The position numbers and the translations under genes are program-made. This document shows positions 25,672 through 35,281 of a stretch of DNA of 64,000 nt, piece after piece. Under the pieces are notes generated by a model. That model saw nothing but the letters and a program-made list of their open reading frames with translations, was not told the DNA's origin and ran no database searches. How positions within the stretch are numbered: the first letter of the stretch is position 1; each line of letters opens with the position of its first letter. Source of the DNA: Aquaticitalea lipolytica (lineage in GTDB: Bacteria > Bacteroidota > Bacteroidia > Flavobacteriales > Flavobacteriaceae); the NCBI RefSeq assembly GCF_014641635.1, contig NZ_BMIC01000001.1, positions 1,184,641-1,248,640 of the forward strand. Reading direction: 5' to 3'.

Positions 25672-25675
25672 TTTG
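25668..25675 (+). promoter_or_regulatory. Putative -7 box (TATTTTTG) of glyS, near-leaderless
   Basis: TATTTTTG matches TAnnTTTG but ends only 4 bases before the glyS ATG, so transcription would begin at or within the start codon. It overlaps the preceding terminator tail. Confidence 0.4.
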
Positions 25676-25679
25676 CATC

Positions 25680-27221
25680 ATGACAAATCAAGACGATCAA
25701 TTTAAAAAAGTAATATCTCATGCCAAAGAGTATGGTTATGTATTTCAGAGTAGTGAAATATATGATGGCTTGAGTGCAGTTTACGATTACGCACAAAATG
25801 GTGCTGAATTAAAGAAAAATATTCGCGATTACTGGTGGAAAGCTATGGTGCAAATGCACGATAACATAGTAGGTATAGATGCTGCTATTTTTATGCATCC
25901 AACAACATGGAAAGCTTCAGGACACGTTGATGCTTTTAATGATCCATTAATTGATAATAAAGATTCAAAAAAACGCTACAGAGCAGATGTACTTATTGAA
26001 GATTATTGTGCAAAAATTGAAGCAAAAATTGACAAAGAAGTAGATAAAGCTGCAAAACGTTTTGGTGATTCGTTTGATAAAGCACAATATTTAGCAACAA
26101 ACACTAGAGTTGTTGAGTATCAAGAAAAAATAAATACAACGCTTTCACGTATGGCAAAATCTCTTGAAAAAGAAGATTTAGCTGATGTAAAAGCTCTAAT
26201 TGAAGAATTAGAAATTGCAGATCCTTTAACAGGAAGTAAAAATTGGACAGATGTAAAGCAGTTTAATCTTATGTTTGGAACCAAACTAGGAGCTTCTGCA
26301 GAAAATGCAATGGACTTATATTTAAGACCTGAAACAGCACAAGGTATTTTTGTTAATTTCTTAAACGTTCAAAAAACTGGGCGAATGAAAATTCCTTTCG
26401 GAATTGCTCAAACAGGAAAAGCGTTCAGAAATGAGATTGTTGCAAGACAGTTCATCTTTAGAATGCGTGAGTTTGAACAAATGGAAATGCAATTTTTTAT
26501 TAAACCTGGAACACAAAAAGAATGGTTTGAGCACTGGAAAGAAACCAGAATGAAATGGCATTTGTCATTAGGAATGGGAACAGATAATTATCGTTTTCAT
26601 GACCATGAAAAATTAGCTCATTATGCAGATGCAGCAACAGATATAGAGTTTAAGTTTCCATTTGGGTTTAAAGAACTCGAAGGAATTCATTCACGTACAG
26701 ATTTCGATTTAAAGCAACATGAAGAGTTTTCAGGGAAAAAACTTCAGTATTTTGACCATGAAGACAATGCAAGTTATACACCTTATGTTTTAGAAACATC
26801 AATTGGTTTAGACAGAATGTTTTTAGCTGTTTTTTCTAACTCGTTAGTTGAAGAAGAGCTTGACAATAACACTACCCGAACTGTTTTAAAATTACCTGCT
26901 GTTTTAGCACCAGTAAAAGCCGCTATTTTACCTTTAGTAAAAAAAGATGGTTTGCCAGAAATAGCAAAACAAATTGTTGATGATTTGAAATGGGATTTTA
27001 ATGTTGATTATGATGAAAAAGATGCTGTAGGAAGACGTTATAGAAGGCAAGATGCAAACGGAACGCCTTTTTGTATTACTGTAGATCACGACACTTTAGA
27101 AGATAATACAGTAACAATACGTCATAGAGATTCAATGGAGCAAGAACGAGTAAAAATTGAAGATTTAAGACATATAATTAAGCAAGCAGTTGATGTAAAA
27201 ACTTGGTTGATGAAGATGTAA
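25680..27221 (+). CDS. glyS: Glycine--tRNA ligase (dimeric type)
   Basis: 513 residues, single-chain bacterial/eukaryal-type class II GlyRS. N-terminal GYVFQSSEIYDGLSAVYDYA, motif 2 AFRNEIVARQFIFRMREFEQMEMQFF (seen in parts), motif 3 TSIGLDRMFLAVF, and a C-terminal anticodon-binding domain (about 400-513). Strong family match. Charges tRNA-Gly in the cytoplasm. Confidence 0.97.
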   Translation: MTNQDDQFKKVISHAKEYGYVFQSSEIYDGLSAVYDYAQNGAELKKNIRDYWWKAMVQMHDNIVGIDAAIFMHPTTWKASGHVDAFNDPLIDNKDSKKRYRADVLIEDYCAKIEAKIDKEVDKAAKRFGDSFDKAQYLATNTRVVEYQEKINTTLSRMAKSLEKEDLADVKALIEELEIADPLTGSKNWTDVKQFNLMFGTKLGASAENAMDLYLRPETAQGIFVNFLNVQKTGRMKIPFGIAQTGKAFRNEIVARQFIFRMREFEQMEMQFFIKPGTQKEWFEHWKETRMKWHLSLGMGTDNYRFHDHEKLAHYADAATDIEFKFPFGFKELEGIHSRTDFDLKQHEEFSGKKLQYFDHEDNASYTPYVLETSIGLDRMFLAVFSNSLVEEELDNNTTRTVLKLPAVLAPVKAAILPLVKKDGLPEIAKQIVDDLKWDFNVDYDEKDAVGRRYRRQDANGTPFCITVDHDTLEDNTVTIRHRDSMEQERVKIEDLRHIIKQAVDVKTWLMKM

Positions 27222-27244
27222 TTCTTTTTAAAATAATAAATACT

Positions 27245-27281
27245 AAAACACTCTTGAAACAAATCCTTGAGTGTTTTTTTT
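27245..27281. terminator. Terminator after glyS
   Basis: AAAACACTC (27245-27253) pairs with GAGTGTTTT (27269-27277), and T8 follows on the plus strand. On the minus strand it follows the stop of the methyltransferase gene and may serve both. Confidence 0.75.
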
Positions 27282-27948
27282 ATATCTCATAAACAACCAT
27301 TTCTCCTCCCCAAATTTTATAACTTTTAGTATTTTGGATTGGCATAAGTGTTTCTATTAGTTTCCTATTAACAGGATATGCATAAATAATAAGTATCTTT
27401 CTTTTGTTTCTTACTAAAGATTCAGATATATGTTGTAGAACTTTTTTTAGAATAAACTCATCAAAAGGATTATACATAAAATAAACATAACCATCATCTA
27501 AAAATACATACTCTCCAGCGTCAAAATTAATAATTTTAAAAGCCGTCTTACTCTTTGTTTTTTCTTTATAAATAGAAATATTCTTTTTTGCTATTTCACA
27601 TAAAACAGGAGAAAATTCAATACCTCTAACCTCTTTAATTCCAAATTCGGCTGCTATTAAAAGTACTCTACCTTTACCAGAACCAATATCAATAAAAACT
27701 TTGTCGTCGGGAATTTTTAACTTTTTAAATAAGCGTATTAATGACAATGCTCTTGTAGCCTGATATTTAACTGCATGTTCATTAATACTATCTTCAACCT
27801 CTAGTTTGTCTTTTGATACCCAAGAATAAGTGTCTAAGCCAAATTTGTAATCATAATAAAGATCATAAAGGTAAGTTACGCCTCCTTGAAGTAATTTTAT
27901 AAAACCTTCTTGCCTAACCTTGTTGAAAACTCTGCTAAAAATACTCAT
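27280..27948 (-). CDS. Class I SAM-dependent methyltransferase
   Basis: 222 residues. Motif I VFIDIGSGKGRVLLIA (about 83-98), acidic motif II GIEFSPVL (about 108-115), motif III around FDAGEYVF, and motif IV VYFMYNPFDEF (about 154-164). The NPF element recalls, but does not match exactly, the NPPF-type motif of amide/amine N-methyltransferases. Substrate unknown; no partner gene nearby. Confidence 0.85.
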   Translation of the reverse strand: MSIFSRVFNKVRQEGFIKLLQGGVTYLYDLYYDYKFGLDTYSWVSKDKLEVEDSINEHAVKYQATRALSLIRLFKKLKIPDDKVFIDIGSGKGRVLLIAAEFGIKEVRGIEFSPVLCEIAKKNISIYKEKTKSKTAFKIINFDAGEYVFLDDGYVYFMYNPFDEFILKKVLQHISESLVRNKRKILIIYAYPVNRKLIETLMPIQNTKSYKIWGGEMVVYEI

Positions 27949-28066
27949 ACTTTATTAACAGGCTTTGCTTTAATAATAATCATATTCTTTAATGATTACA
28001 CTTTGTAGTCTATCAATATAAATTTAAGAATATATTACACATTTACAACATTTCTTATACTTAAAT

Positions 28067-28100
28067 AAAAAAGCCCAATTTTAAGTATTGGGCTTTTTAT
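28067..28100 (-). terminator. Terminator after the small OMP gene
   Basis: AAAAAAGCCCAAT (28067-28079) pairs with ATTGGGCTTTTTAT (28087-28100) with a GC-rich centre and T-runs on both sides. It directly follows the stop at 28118. Confidence 0.8.
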
Positions 28101-28117
28101 TTAAAATATTTTAACTA

Positions 28118-28696
28118 CTAAAACCTATACCCAAAGTTTACTCCAAAACGGCCTTCAATATTATCTAAATAGTCTGTATCGAAATTCCCAAGATTTCTTG
28201 CTATTTCTCCATTTATCGACAATGTAAACCTGTTATTAAATAGCCATTTATGTCCTAAACCAAAACCTGCTGAAAACCCAGAAACGTCATATTTATATTC
28301 TTCTTCAATATAAACATCATTCTCATAATCAAAATAGATATAATCATCTAACACTACCTCTCCTGTTCTAGCTTTAAGTTGAGGATAAAAGTAAAACCCT
28401 TCATGATCTTTCTGCTTTGAAAAATAAATCATGTAAGCTGCTTTTAAACTAACTGCATTACTACTTTTTAAGTATCCAGCATCATAATAGCCATAAGTAT
28501 CAAAAAAAGTAACACCTAAAAAGAGCGATTGGTTTTTTGCAAATAAATGCTCATAGTTTACATTTAATGAACCAGCTACTACTAAATCAAAGAGGTTTGA
28601 TGATATCTCATGCTTTTTGGTTTGGTCATCATCAGACTCTTGTGCTATTGATATAAATGATGTAAATAACAATACTGTGATAAGAATTTTTTTCAT
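28118..28696 (-). CDS. Outer-membrane beta-barrel protein
   Basis: 192 residues with signal peptide MKKILITVLLFTSFISIAQ, alternating amphipathic strands and a C-terminal GYRF, the classic outer-membrane assembly signal. An acidic region (about 122-135, many Asp/Glu/Tyr) may be an extracellular loop. Specific function unknown. Confidence 0.8.
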   Translation of the reverse strand: MKKILITVLLFTSFISIAQESDDDQTKKHEISSNLFDLVVAGSLNVNYEHLFAKNQSLFLGVTFFDTYGYYDAGYLKSSNAVSLKAAYMIYFSKQKDHEGFYFYPQLKARTGEVVLDDYIYFDYENDVYIEEEYKYDVSGFSAGFGLGHKWLFNNRFTLSINGEIARNLGNFDTDYLDNIEGRFGVNFGYRF

Positions 28697-28792
28697 ATAA
28701 GTTTAAGTTTTATTAATTAGGCTTTAGTAACAACTATTATACCAATTGTAGATGCAATTATACCTGAAAGGTTGCGTAAGAAAAAACTTAAA

Positions 28793-31700
28793 TTAAAAAT
28801 AAGCTTTAAGTTGTACTGTTCCTGTATGGATCGTTTTGGAAGTTTCTGTTTTTCTTCCAAAATAATTAAGATTTAAATCTAAAAAAGTTGTTAGTTTCTT
28901 TTGGGCTAATAAACTCCAAGTAAAGTTTTTTCCTGGTTGTAACCCTTCTAACATTTGGTAAGATACTGGTGTATTTGCATTACCATCAAAAGTATTATCA
29001 AAAAAATTAATTTCGCCAGTTAAAGCCACTTTTTGAGCGTTATTATATGTAAACGAAACACCATAATTATTCTGCAACAGTGTTTCCATATTTCCAACAG
29101 TATTATCTTTAGATGTATATTGGTAAAACACATCAAAACGTGCATTTTCATTAAACAAATAAGATAACTTTGGTTGGAATCTTACTTCATCAATTATATA
29201 ATTTCGGGATGCAAAATTTTCACTCAAACTCTCATTCTTTTCTAAACTCGATTTCAAATTCACCAACCAACTTGTAGCAAATTTATGGTTAAAATTAAGT
29301 TGATGACTTTTAAGTTTGCTCTCCTGAAAACCAATTGACAATAATGTTCTGCTTGTATTGGTTAAAAAAGTATAAGAGGTTGTGTAATGTTGTTTCCCTC
29401 TATTAAAAAATAAAACGTTTCTAACACTTTTATTTAGTGCTAGTTGATTTTCATCACTGCTTGCAAAAGGGTTTAAATCGAAAGAATTGCCTTCCCTTTT
29501 AATTTTTCTATCAATTAAATATGATGCCTGATTATAAAAATGAGACCAGAATTGCTTCGATTTACTATCAGAAGCCGACCATTGTTGTGGATTAAATGTG
29601 AGCGTTTGGCTTAACCTATTTTGATGCGTTTTAACAAAAACCTGATTTGGCAACAATACTCTTATATACTCTCCTTGATCTTGAAATTGAGCCACCTCAA
29701 ATTCATTTAGTTCTTGTATTCCGTTGCTATTGTAATCTATCCATGTGTAAGCGCCTTGTCCTGGCTCTACTCGCACATAAGTAAAATCTTGTTGTGGCAA
29801 ACTCCCAGCATTGGTTTCAAAAATGGTATTCCATTGTACAATTTGCTTAAATAATTGCTGATTGTAATTTAATCTTGAGTTTAGTGATTGCTCATCTTCA
29901 ATATTAGCTTCAACCGATTTTAAGTTTCTATAATTTATGTAAACTCCTAAATCTGTTTCTGTATTTTGAATGATTTTTGATTTAATATAATATGTGTTAG
30001 AGCTATTAACTTTAACCACTTTATTAAATCTTAAACTATCATTTATTCGATGCTTATAACCTACTTCAGCAAATACTTTAGTGCTATCTCCAACGCCATA
30101 AAACACTTGATACGATTTGAATTTTTGACTTAAAGGCGTTAAACTATCTGTGGTTGTGCTTCGTTGTTCATTATTTTCTGCAGCCAATTTTGTACCAATC
30201 CATTGCTTGTTAAAACTATAAGTCACTCTATTAAATGTTCTTAAAAAAGTTGAAGTAGTGTTACTTGCTTTATTATTTAACACACTAGAGTTTGTAAACA
30301 CATTAAGTTTATTAAGGTTAAGGTTTGCAAAAACATTATGCTTATTTCCATTAAAGTTTTCAGAATAATTAAGATGTTCAAATTTGTATGAGGCAAACCC
30401 TTTTTTAGGATGAACAAGCTCAAAACCTGTTGTTAGTAGATTTTGATTTCCTAGCGGTTGATCTAAATTCCAGTCTCTATTAAACTCTGCATAATACAAA
30501 CGTTGTACTGTTTTAAAGTTTTGTTGAATCATATCAGCATCAACAATTGCAGATAGATTCCAAAGACTATCAGTTTTTATAATATTGTGTTTTACTCTTA
30601 ACTTTCCTGCAAAACCATCATTATTACTATCATCTAAATTTGAAAATAAATTCAAATCATTTTTACTTCCTGCAGCTTCAAAATAAATATCAGTTTTGTC
30701 TGTTGGCTTGTATGTACCATTTACAATAGCTAGCTGTAATTTTGTTGGAGCAATAAGCTGAACTATTGCTGCATAATTTCCTTGAGGCACACCAGAAATT
30801 GGCTCTACATATTCATAAATTTTACTAATTGAGTTACTATTAATTAATACATAATCGCCTTGATTATCACCAACTAATCTAAATTTTACACTAAATAACT
30901 CATCATCAGGATTGTTTGAAAACACAAATGCTTCAACTCCACTTATAAGTTCTTTTTTATATAAAATTCTATTCTCACTATACGTTTCTGGAGTTCCTGA
31001 AGGAGCAAACATTAAATCTTGGTCATCTCCAGCATTTGATAAAATTTGTATTTGTTCAGCTGATAAATTTTGCTGTAATGGTTGATTTTTTGAATCTACT
31101 TCTGAATAAACAGAAACACCAAGTTTTAATTTTTCTGTTTCATAATTACCTCCACCAAAAGCTGTAAATCTCGAAAAATTACGTTCACTAAATTGATAAT
31201 CGACAGTAATTCGCATTTCTGAAGTAATAGGAAATGTAGAGTTAAAAATAATCTCACCAGCATTATAATCGATAATATAATCATTACTCTCTCCACGTAC
31301 TATTGGTAAACCATTAACATAAACAGTTTCACTACCAGATACTATAAGTACAAACAACTCATTATTTGGACCACGCAATTTATAAGGTCCTTGGTTACCT
31401 TCTTGTGCTAAAAACTGACTTGTTGTAAACTGTCCTCTTACTAATGCTCCAGCTACAAACAAATTAGTTTTAGACTCCTCTTTGTCTAGATTAACATTAA
31501 CCAATAATCCTTGTACACGTTTGCTAAATCTACCGAAATAGCTTGTATTGTTTTCAAGATCAATATCTCCTGCTCTTACATTCCAAGAATCACTAAACAA
31601 TTCAATAAAAACCTGATCAAATTCATCTAATCGTTGTGAATAACCACTTTCTTGTAACGGAATATTGGCATCTTGAATTGAAGCACGCAATGACACTTTA

Positions 31701-32203
31701 TCACTTAATTTTCCTGAAATTTGTAAATCTAGTTCACTGTTTAATACCGAATTTTGATTATTTCCAATCGTCACGCCTCTCGATATACTTCCAGAAGTTG
31801 TAAGTCCATCAAAAGGTGTAAAATTTTTAGTTAATGTAGATTGAGACAACTTGTATAAGCGTTGCATATTATCAGTATTCTCAACAATAATTTTATCATC
31901 TAACTGAAAATATTTACGTGTAATAAATTCAGGGTATTTTAAATACTCGATGGTTACAGAGTCGGTTTCTATCGGCTTCTTAAAGGTTAATATCGCTTTT
32001 GAAAAATCTATGTTATAAAATGAAGTATCTATAATAACATTGTTTTTTGTCTTTAAAACAAATTTGCTAGAGTTTATACTTACAGAATCAACCAAAATTG
32101 TATCTCTAACGGCAACCTTTTTAGTTTTATAATTAGATGCTTGTTCTTGTGCAACAGCACAAAAAGACATTAATAAACATATAAAACCAATAGCAATTTT
32201 CAT
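28793..32203 (-). CDS. Very large outer-membrane beta-barrel-like protein, unknown function
   Basis: 1136 residues with a signal peptide (about 1-18, ending AVAQ). Residues about 20-115 look like an extra beta domain. From about 135 a repeated strand pattern appears with SGSISRGVTIGNNQN, LDLQISGKLSDKVSLRA, FDQVFIELFSDSWNVRAGD and SYFGRFSKRVQG. The C-terminal half has many amphipathic strands, and the protein ends in VQLKAYF. Related uncharacterised proteins occur across Bacteroidota, and part of the pattern reminds me of the gliding/T9SS translocon protein SprA, though this gene is much shorter. Divergent from xth. Confidence 0.75.
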   Translation of the reverse strand: MKIAIGFICLLMSFCAVAQEQASNYKTKKVAVRDTILVDSVSINSSKFVLKTKNNVIIDTSFYNIDFSKAILTFKKPIETDSVTIEYLKYPEFITRKYFQLDDKIIVENTDNMQRLYKLSQSTLTKNFTPFDGLTTSGSISRGVTIGNNQNSVLNSELDLQISGKLSDKVSLRASIQDANIPLQESGYSQRLDEFDQVFIELFSDSWNVRAGDIDLENNTSYFGRFSKRVQGLLVNVNLDKEESKTNLFVAGALVRGQFTTSQFLAQEGNQGPYKLRGPNNELFVLIVSGSETVYVNGLPIVRGESNDYIIDYNAGEIIFNSTFPITSEMRITVDYQFSERNFSRFTAFGGGNYETEKLKLGVSVYSEVDSKNQPLQQNLSAEQIQILSNAGDDQDLMFAPSGTPETYSENRILYKKELISGVEAFVFSNNPDDELFSVKFRLVGDNQGDYVLINSNSISKIYEYVEPISGVPQGNYAAIVQLIAPTKLQLAIVNGTYKPTDKTDIYFEAAGSKNDLNLFSNLDDSNNDGFAGKLRVKHNIIKTDSLWNLSAIVDADMIQQNFKTVQRLYYAEFNRDWNLDQPLGNQNLLTTGFELVHPKKGFASYKFEHLNYSENFNGNKHNVFANLNLNKLNVFTNSSVLNNKASNTTSTFLRTFNRVTYSFNKQWIGTKLAAENNEQRSTTTDSLTPLSQKFKSYQVFYGVGDSTKVFAEVGYKHRINDSLRFNKVVKVNSSNTYYIKSKIIQNTETDLGVYINYRNLKSVEANIEDEQSLNSRLNYNQQLFKQIVQWNTIFETNAGSLPQQDFTYVRVEPGQGAYTWIDYNSNGIQELNEFEVAQFQDQGEYIRVLLPNQVFVKTHQNRLSQTLTFNPQQWSASDSKSKQFWSHFYNQASYLIDRKIKREGNSFDLNPFASSDENQLALNKSVRNVLFFNRGKQHYTTSYTFLTNTSRTLLSIGFQESKLKSHQLNFNHKFATSWLVNLKSSLEKNESLSENFASRNYIIDEVRFQPKLSYLFNENARFDVFYQYTSKDNTVGNMETLLQNNYGVSFTYNNAQKVALTGEINFFDNTFDGNANTPVSYQMLEGLQPGKNFTWSLLAQKKLTTFLDLNLNYFGRKTETSKTIHTGTVQLKAYF

Positions 32204-32314
32204 GTAGTATATAAACTTGTAAAGCTTAAAAATATTTTATAGTTAAAATGACTATAAAAATATCGTATAAAAGTACAGTATTATTTATTTTAGCTGAAAT
32301 TCTAAACATATAAC

Positions 32315-33076
32315 ATGAAAATCATCTCCTATAACGTTAATGGTATTAGAGCAGCTCTTAATAAAGATTTTATTGGCTGGTTAAAAAGTGCTAATCCAGA
32401 CGTGATTTGTTTGCAAGAAATTAAAGCGATGAAAGATCAGTTAGAGCTAGATATTTTTGAAGCTGCTGGTTACAAGTATCATTATTGGTTTAGTGCTCAA
32501 AAAAAAGGATATAGTGGTGTAGCTATTTTAAGCAAAACAGAACCAAATCATGTTGAGTTTGGAACAGGAATAGCATCTATGGATTTTGAAGGCAGAAATC
32601 TTCGTGTAGACTTCGATGGTTTCTCTGTTATGAGCTTGTATTTACCTTCAGGAACAAATGACGATCGCCTTCAACATAAGTTTGATTACATGGATATGTT
32701 TCAAGAGTATATTAATACCCTAAAACATGAAATTCCTAATCTGATTATTTGTGGTGATTATAATATTTGCCATGAAGAAATAGATATTCATAACCCAAAA
32801 ATGAAAGGTGTTTCAGGCTTTTTACCTGAAGAACGTGAATGGTTAGGAAAATTTATTGATAGCGGATTTATTGATTCATTTAGATATTTACATCCAGAAA
32901 AACAAGAGTACACTTGGTGGAGCTACAGAGCAAACTCTAGAGCCAATAATAAAGGCTGGCGATTAGATTATGCATTAGCAAGTAAACCATTGCAAGAAAA
33001 GCTTAAACGCAGCGTTATCTTGTCGGAAGCAGTGCATAGCGACCATTGCCCAATTTTACTAGAAATAGAAAACTAA
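32315..33076 (+). CDS. xth: Exodeoxyribonuclease III
   Basis: 253 residues, endonuclease/exonuclease/phosphatase fold: KIISYNVNGIRAAL at the start, ICLQEIK (catalytic Glu), GDYNICHEEIDI, WWSYRANSRANNKGWRLDY and SDHCPI (catalytic Asp-His). Abasic-site endonuclease and 3'-exonuclease in base-excision repair. Length usual. Confidence 0.96.
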   Translation: MKIISYNVNGIRAALNKDFIGWLKSANPDVICLQEIKAMKDQLELDIFEAAGYKYHYWFSAQKKGYSGVAILSKTEPNHVEFGTGIASMDFEGRNLRVDFDGFSVMSLYLPSGTNDDRLQHKFDYMDMFQEYINTLKHEIPNLIICGDYNICHEEIDIHNPKMKGVSGFLPEEREWLGKFIDSGFIDSFRYLHPEKQEYTWWSYRANSRANNKGWRLDYALASKPLQEKLKRSVILSEAVHSDHCPILLEIEN

Positions 33077-33105
33077 AAACCCAAACAACTTAAATATATT
33101 TAACC

Positions 33106-34062
33106 ATGATTAAAAAACTGTCATTAATAGCATTAACATTAGTATTATCAACTTCTTGTGTTTCTAAAAAGATATATACCGATTTAGAAAACAAGTATGC
33201 CGATTTAAAAAAAGAAAACAGAAAGATTTCTGATGAAAATACTGAACTTTCAAAAGCATTAACAGCTGCTCAAAATGAACTTGCAAAGCTTCAGAAAAAT
33301 TATGATGCTACTCTTGCACAACGCGATAAACTGCAACAAGATTATGAAGCAACAAAAACCAGTCTTGATAATTTGCAAAAATCTTATGAGGCATTAGAAA
33401 AAAATAGCTCGTCTGCAATTGCGGAAAACGCAAAAAAGAACAGAGAGTTATTAGCACAATTAGAAGCAAAAGAACAAGCTCTTGCTGCCGAAAATGCACG
33501 TTTAGAAAAACTAAAGAAAGATATGGATTTACGTTCGCAACGTATTGCAGAGTTGGAAAGCATAATATCGTCTAAAGATGCTGCAATGACCAAGTTAAAA
33601 AATGCAATTTCAAAAGCATTAACTAACTTTGAAGGTAAAGGTTTAACTGTAGAGCAACGTGATGGAAAAGTTTATGTGTCTATGGAAAACAAACTATTAT
33701 TCCAATCTGGTAGTTGGGCTGTAGGAACAAATGGTAGAGAAGCTGTAAAACAATTAGGAAGTGTTTTAGCAGAAAACCCTGAAATTGCAATTTTAATTGA
33801 AGGACATACAGATAATGTTCCTTATACAGGTTCTGGTCAATTATCAGGTAACTGGGATTTATCTACAAAAAGAGCAACAGCAATCGTAGAAATTTTAAGA
33901 GAAAATGCATCTATTAACCCAGAAAATTTAACTGCAGCAGGACGTGGAGAATTTGCTCCAATTGCTAGTAATGATACTGCAGAAGGCAAAGCAAAAAATA
34001 GACGTATTGAAGTGATTTTAACACCAAAGTTAGATGAGATTTCAAAGCTATTAAATGACTAG
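33106..34062 (+). CDS. OmpA-family lipoprotein with coiled coil
   Basis: 318 residues. Lipoprotein signal ending LSTSC (Cys18), a long coiled coil (about 25-165) and a C-terminal OmpA domain (about 190-310): ILIEGHTDNVPY, LSTKRATAIVEIL, GRGEFAPIASN and KAKNRRIEVIL with the peptidoglycan-binding Asp and Arg. It probably tethers the outer membrane to peptidoglycan. A strong terminator follows. Confidence 0.92.
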   Translation: MIKKLSLIALTLVLSTSCVSKKIYTDLENKYADLKKENRKISDENTELSKALTAAQNELAKLQKNYDATLAQRDKLQQDYEATKTSLDNLQKSYEALEKNSSSAIAENAKKNRELLAQLEAKEQALAAENARLEKLKKDMDLRSQRIAELESIISSKDAAMTKLKNAISKALTNFEGKGLTVEQRDGKVYVSMENKLLFQSGSWAVGTNGREAVKQLGSVLAENPEIAILIEGHTDNVPYTGSGQLSGNWDLSTKRATAIVEILRENASINPENLTAAGRGEFAPIASNDTAEGKAKNRRIEVILTPKLDEISKLLND

Positions 34063-34087
34063 TTAAGCATAAACTTAACATAGTTTT

Positions 34088-34123
34088 AAACCTTTCAGTT
34101 CTCAAACGCTGAAAGGTTTTTTT
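34088..34123 (+). terminator. Terminator after the OmpA lipoprotein gene
   Basis: AAACCTTTCAG (34088-34098) and CTGAAAGGTTT (34109-34119) form an 11-bp perfect stem with a 10-base loop, followed by TTTT. Confidence 0.88.
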
Positions 34124-34130
34124 ATCTTTG
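34123..34130 (+). promoter_or_regulatory. Putative -7 box (TATCTTTG) overlapping the terminator tail
   Basis: TATCTTTG immediately follows the T-run of the preceding terminator and would drive the leader ORF and the aldo/keto reductase. No clear -33 TTG. Confidence 0.4.
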
Positions 34131-34148
34131 GTGCTTGTTAAAAAATAC

Positions 34149-34244
34149 ATGAAATGTCCATTCCTACAATTTGAAAATCCAACCAAAATGATAATCTGGA
34201 CATTGCATCTGACCTTTAAAAAACAAATAAATATTAACAGATGA
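34149..34244 (+). CDS. Possible 31-residue leader peptide
   Basis: An ATG frame of 31 codons starts MKCPFLQFENP and ends at a TGA that overlaps the aldo/keto reductase ATG (ATGA). It begins about 20 bases after the TATCTTTG box. An inverted repeat (AATGTCCA at 34153-34160, TGGACATT at 34197-34204) lies inside it. Coding status is unproven; chance is a real alternative in AT-rich DNA. Confidence 0.25.
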   Translation: MKCPFLQFENPTKMIIWTLHLTFKKQININR

Positions 34245-35275
34245 AATACACAAAACTACCACACACAGATATAAAAGTTAGTAAATTATGTTTAGGCACT
34301 ATGACTTGGGGAAACCAAAACACACAAGCAGAAGGTTTTGAACAAATGGATTATGCTTTAGACCAAGGTGTTAATTTTTTTGATACTGCTGAGTTGTATC
34401 CTGTACCTGCAACTAAAGAAACTTATGCAGAAACAGAACGTATTATTGGTAATTGGTTTGAAAAAACAGGTCATAGAGATAAAGTTGTTTTGGCTTCCAA
34501 AATTGCCGGAACTGGAGATTATACTGCTCATATTAGAACCAATGGTTTTAGTCCAGAAGCACTTAAAGATGCAGTAAACCAAAGTTTAAAACGACTAAAA
34601 ACCGATTATATAGATTTATATCAACTGCATTGGCCAGAACGTAACACCAATACTTTTGGCGTTAGAGATTATAAACATGTTGAAGACAAATGGGAAGATA
34701 ATTTTAACCAAATTCTTCATACACTAGATGAAATTATTAAATCTGGAAAAATAAGACAAGTAGGTATATCTAACGAAAAAGCTTGGGGAACAATGCGTTA
34801 TTTAGAAGAGTCTAAACATCATAATTTGCCAAGAATGATAACCATTCAAAATGCTTATTCATTACTAAACAGAGTTTTTGAAGGTGATATGGCAGAAATA
34901 GCTATTAGAGAACAAATAGGTCTTCTTGCCTACTCACCAATGGCATTTGGTGTGTTATCTGGTAAATACATAAAAGGCACAGCAGGAGATAATGCAAGGC
35001 TAAAATTATTTCCTAGGTTTGCAAGATATAGCTCTGAACAATCAACCGAAGCTACAAAAGGATATCTAAAAATTGCTGAACAACATAATATTACGCTTGC
35101 ACAATTATCATTAGCTTTTGTGACATCACGTCCTTTTATTACAAGTAATATTATTGGAGCAACCTCTATGTTGCAACTAAAAGAAAACATCGATAGTATT
35201 AATGTAACTCTAATCCAAGATGTTTTAGATGCTATAGAAAAGGTGCATAACAATATTCCTAATCCAGCGCCTTAA
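34241..35275 (+). CDS. Aldo/keto reductase (Tas-like)
   Basis: 344 residues, TIM barrel. The N-terminal VSKLCLGTMTWGNQNT and FFDTAELYPVPATKET carry the catalytic Asp and Tyr (about 53 and 58), KVVLASKI the Lys, and DLYQLHWPERNTNTFG the His (about 130). The NADPH-binding end is SNIIGATSMLQLKENI. Most like E. coli Tas. Substrate not predictable. Confidence 0.93.
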   Translation: MKYTKLPHTDIKVSKLCLGTMTWGNQNTQAEGFEQMDYALDQGVNFFDTAELYPVPATKETYAETERIIGNWFEKTGHRDKVVLASKIAGTGDYTAHIRTNGFSPEALKDAVNQSLKRLKTDYIDLYQLHWPERNTNTFGVRDYKHVEDKWEDNFNQILHTLDEIIKSGKIRQVGISNEKAWGTMRYLEESKHHNLPRMITIQNAYSLLNRVFEGDMAEIAIREQIGLLAYSPMAFGVLSGKYIKGTAGDNARLKLFPRFARYSSEQSTEATKGYLKIAEQHNITLAQLSLAFVTSRPFITSNIIGATSMLQLKENIDSINVTLIQDVLDAIEKVHNNIPNPAP

Positions 35276-35281
35276 AGTTAA

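Noticed and set aside
33308-33593. Minus-strand ORFs opposite the OmpA-lipoprotein coiled coil
   Set aside because: Antisense shadows of a highly biased coding region; no family features.
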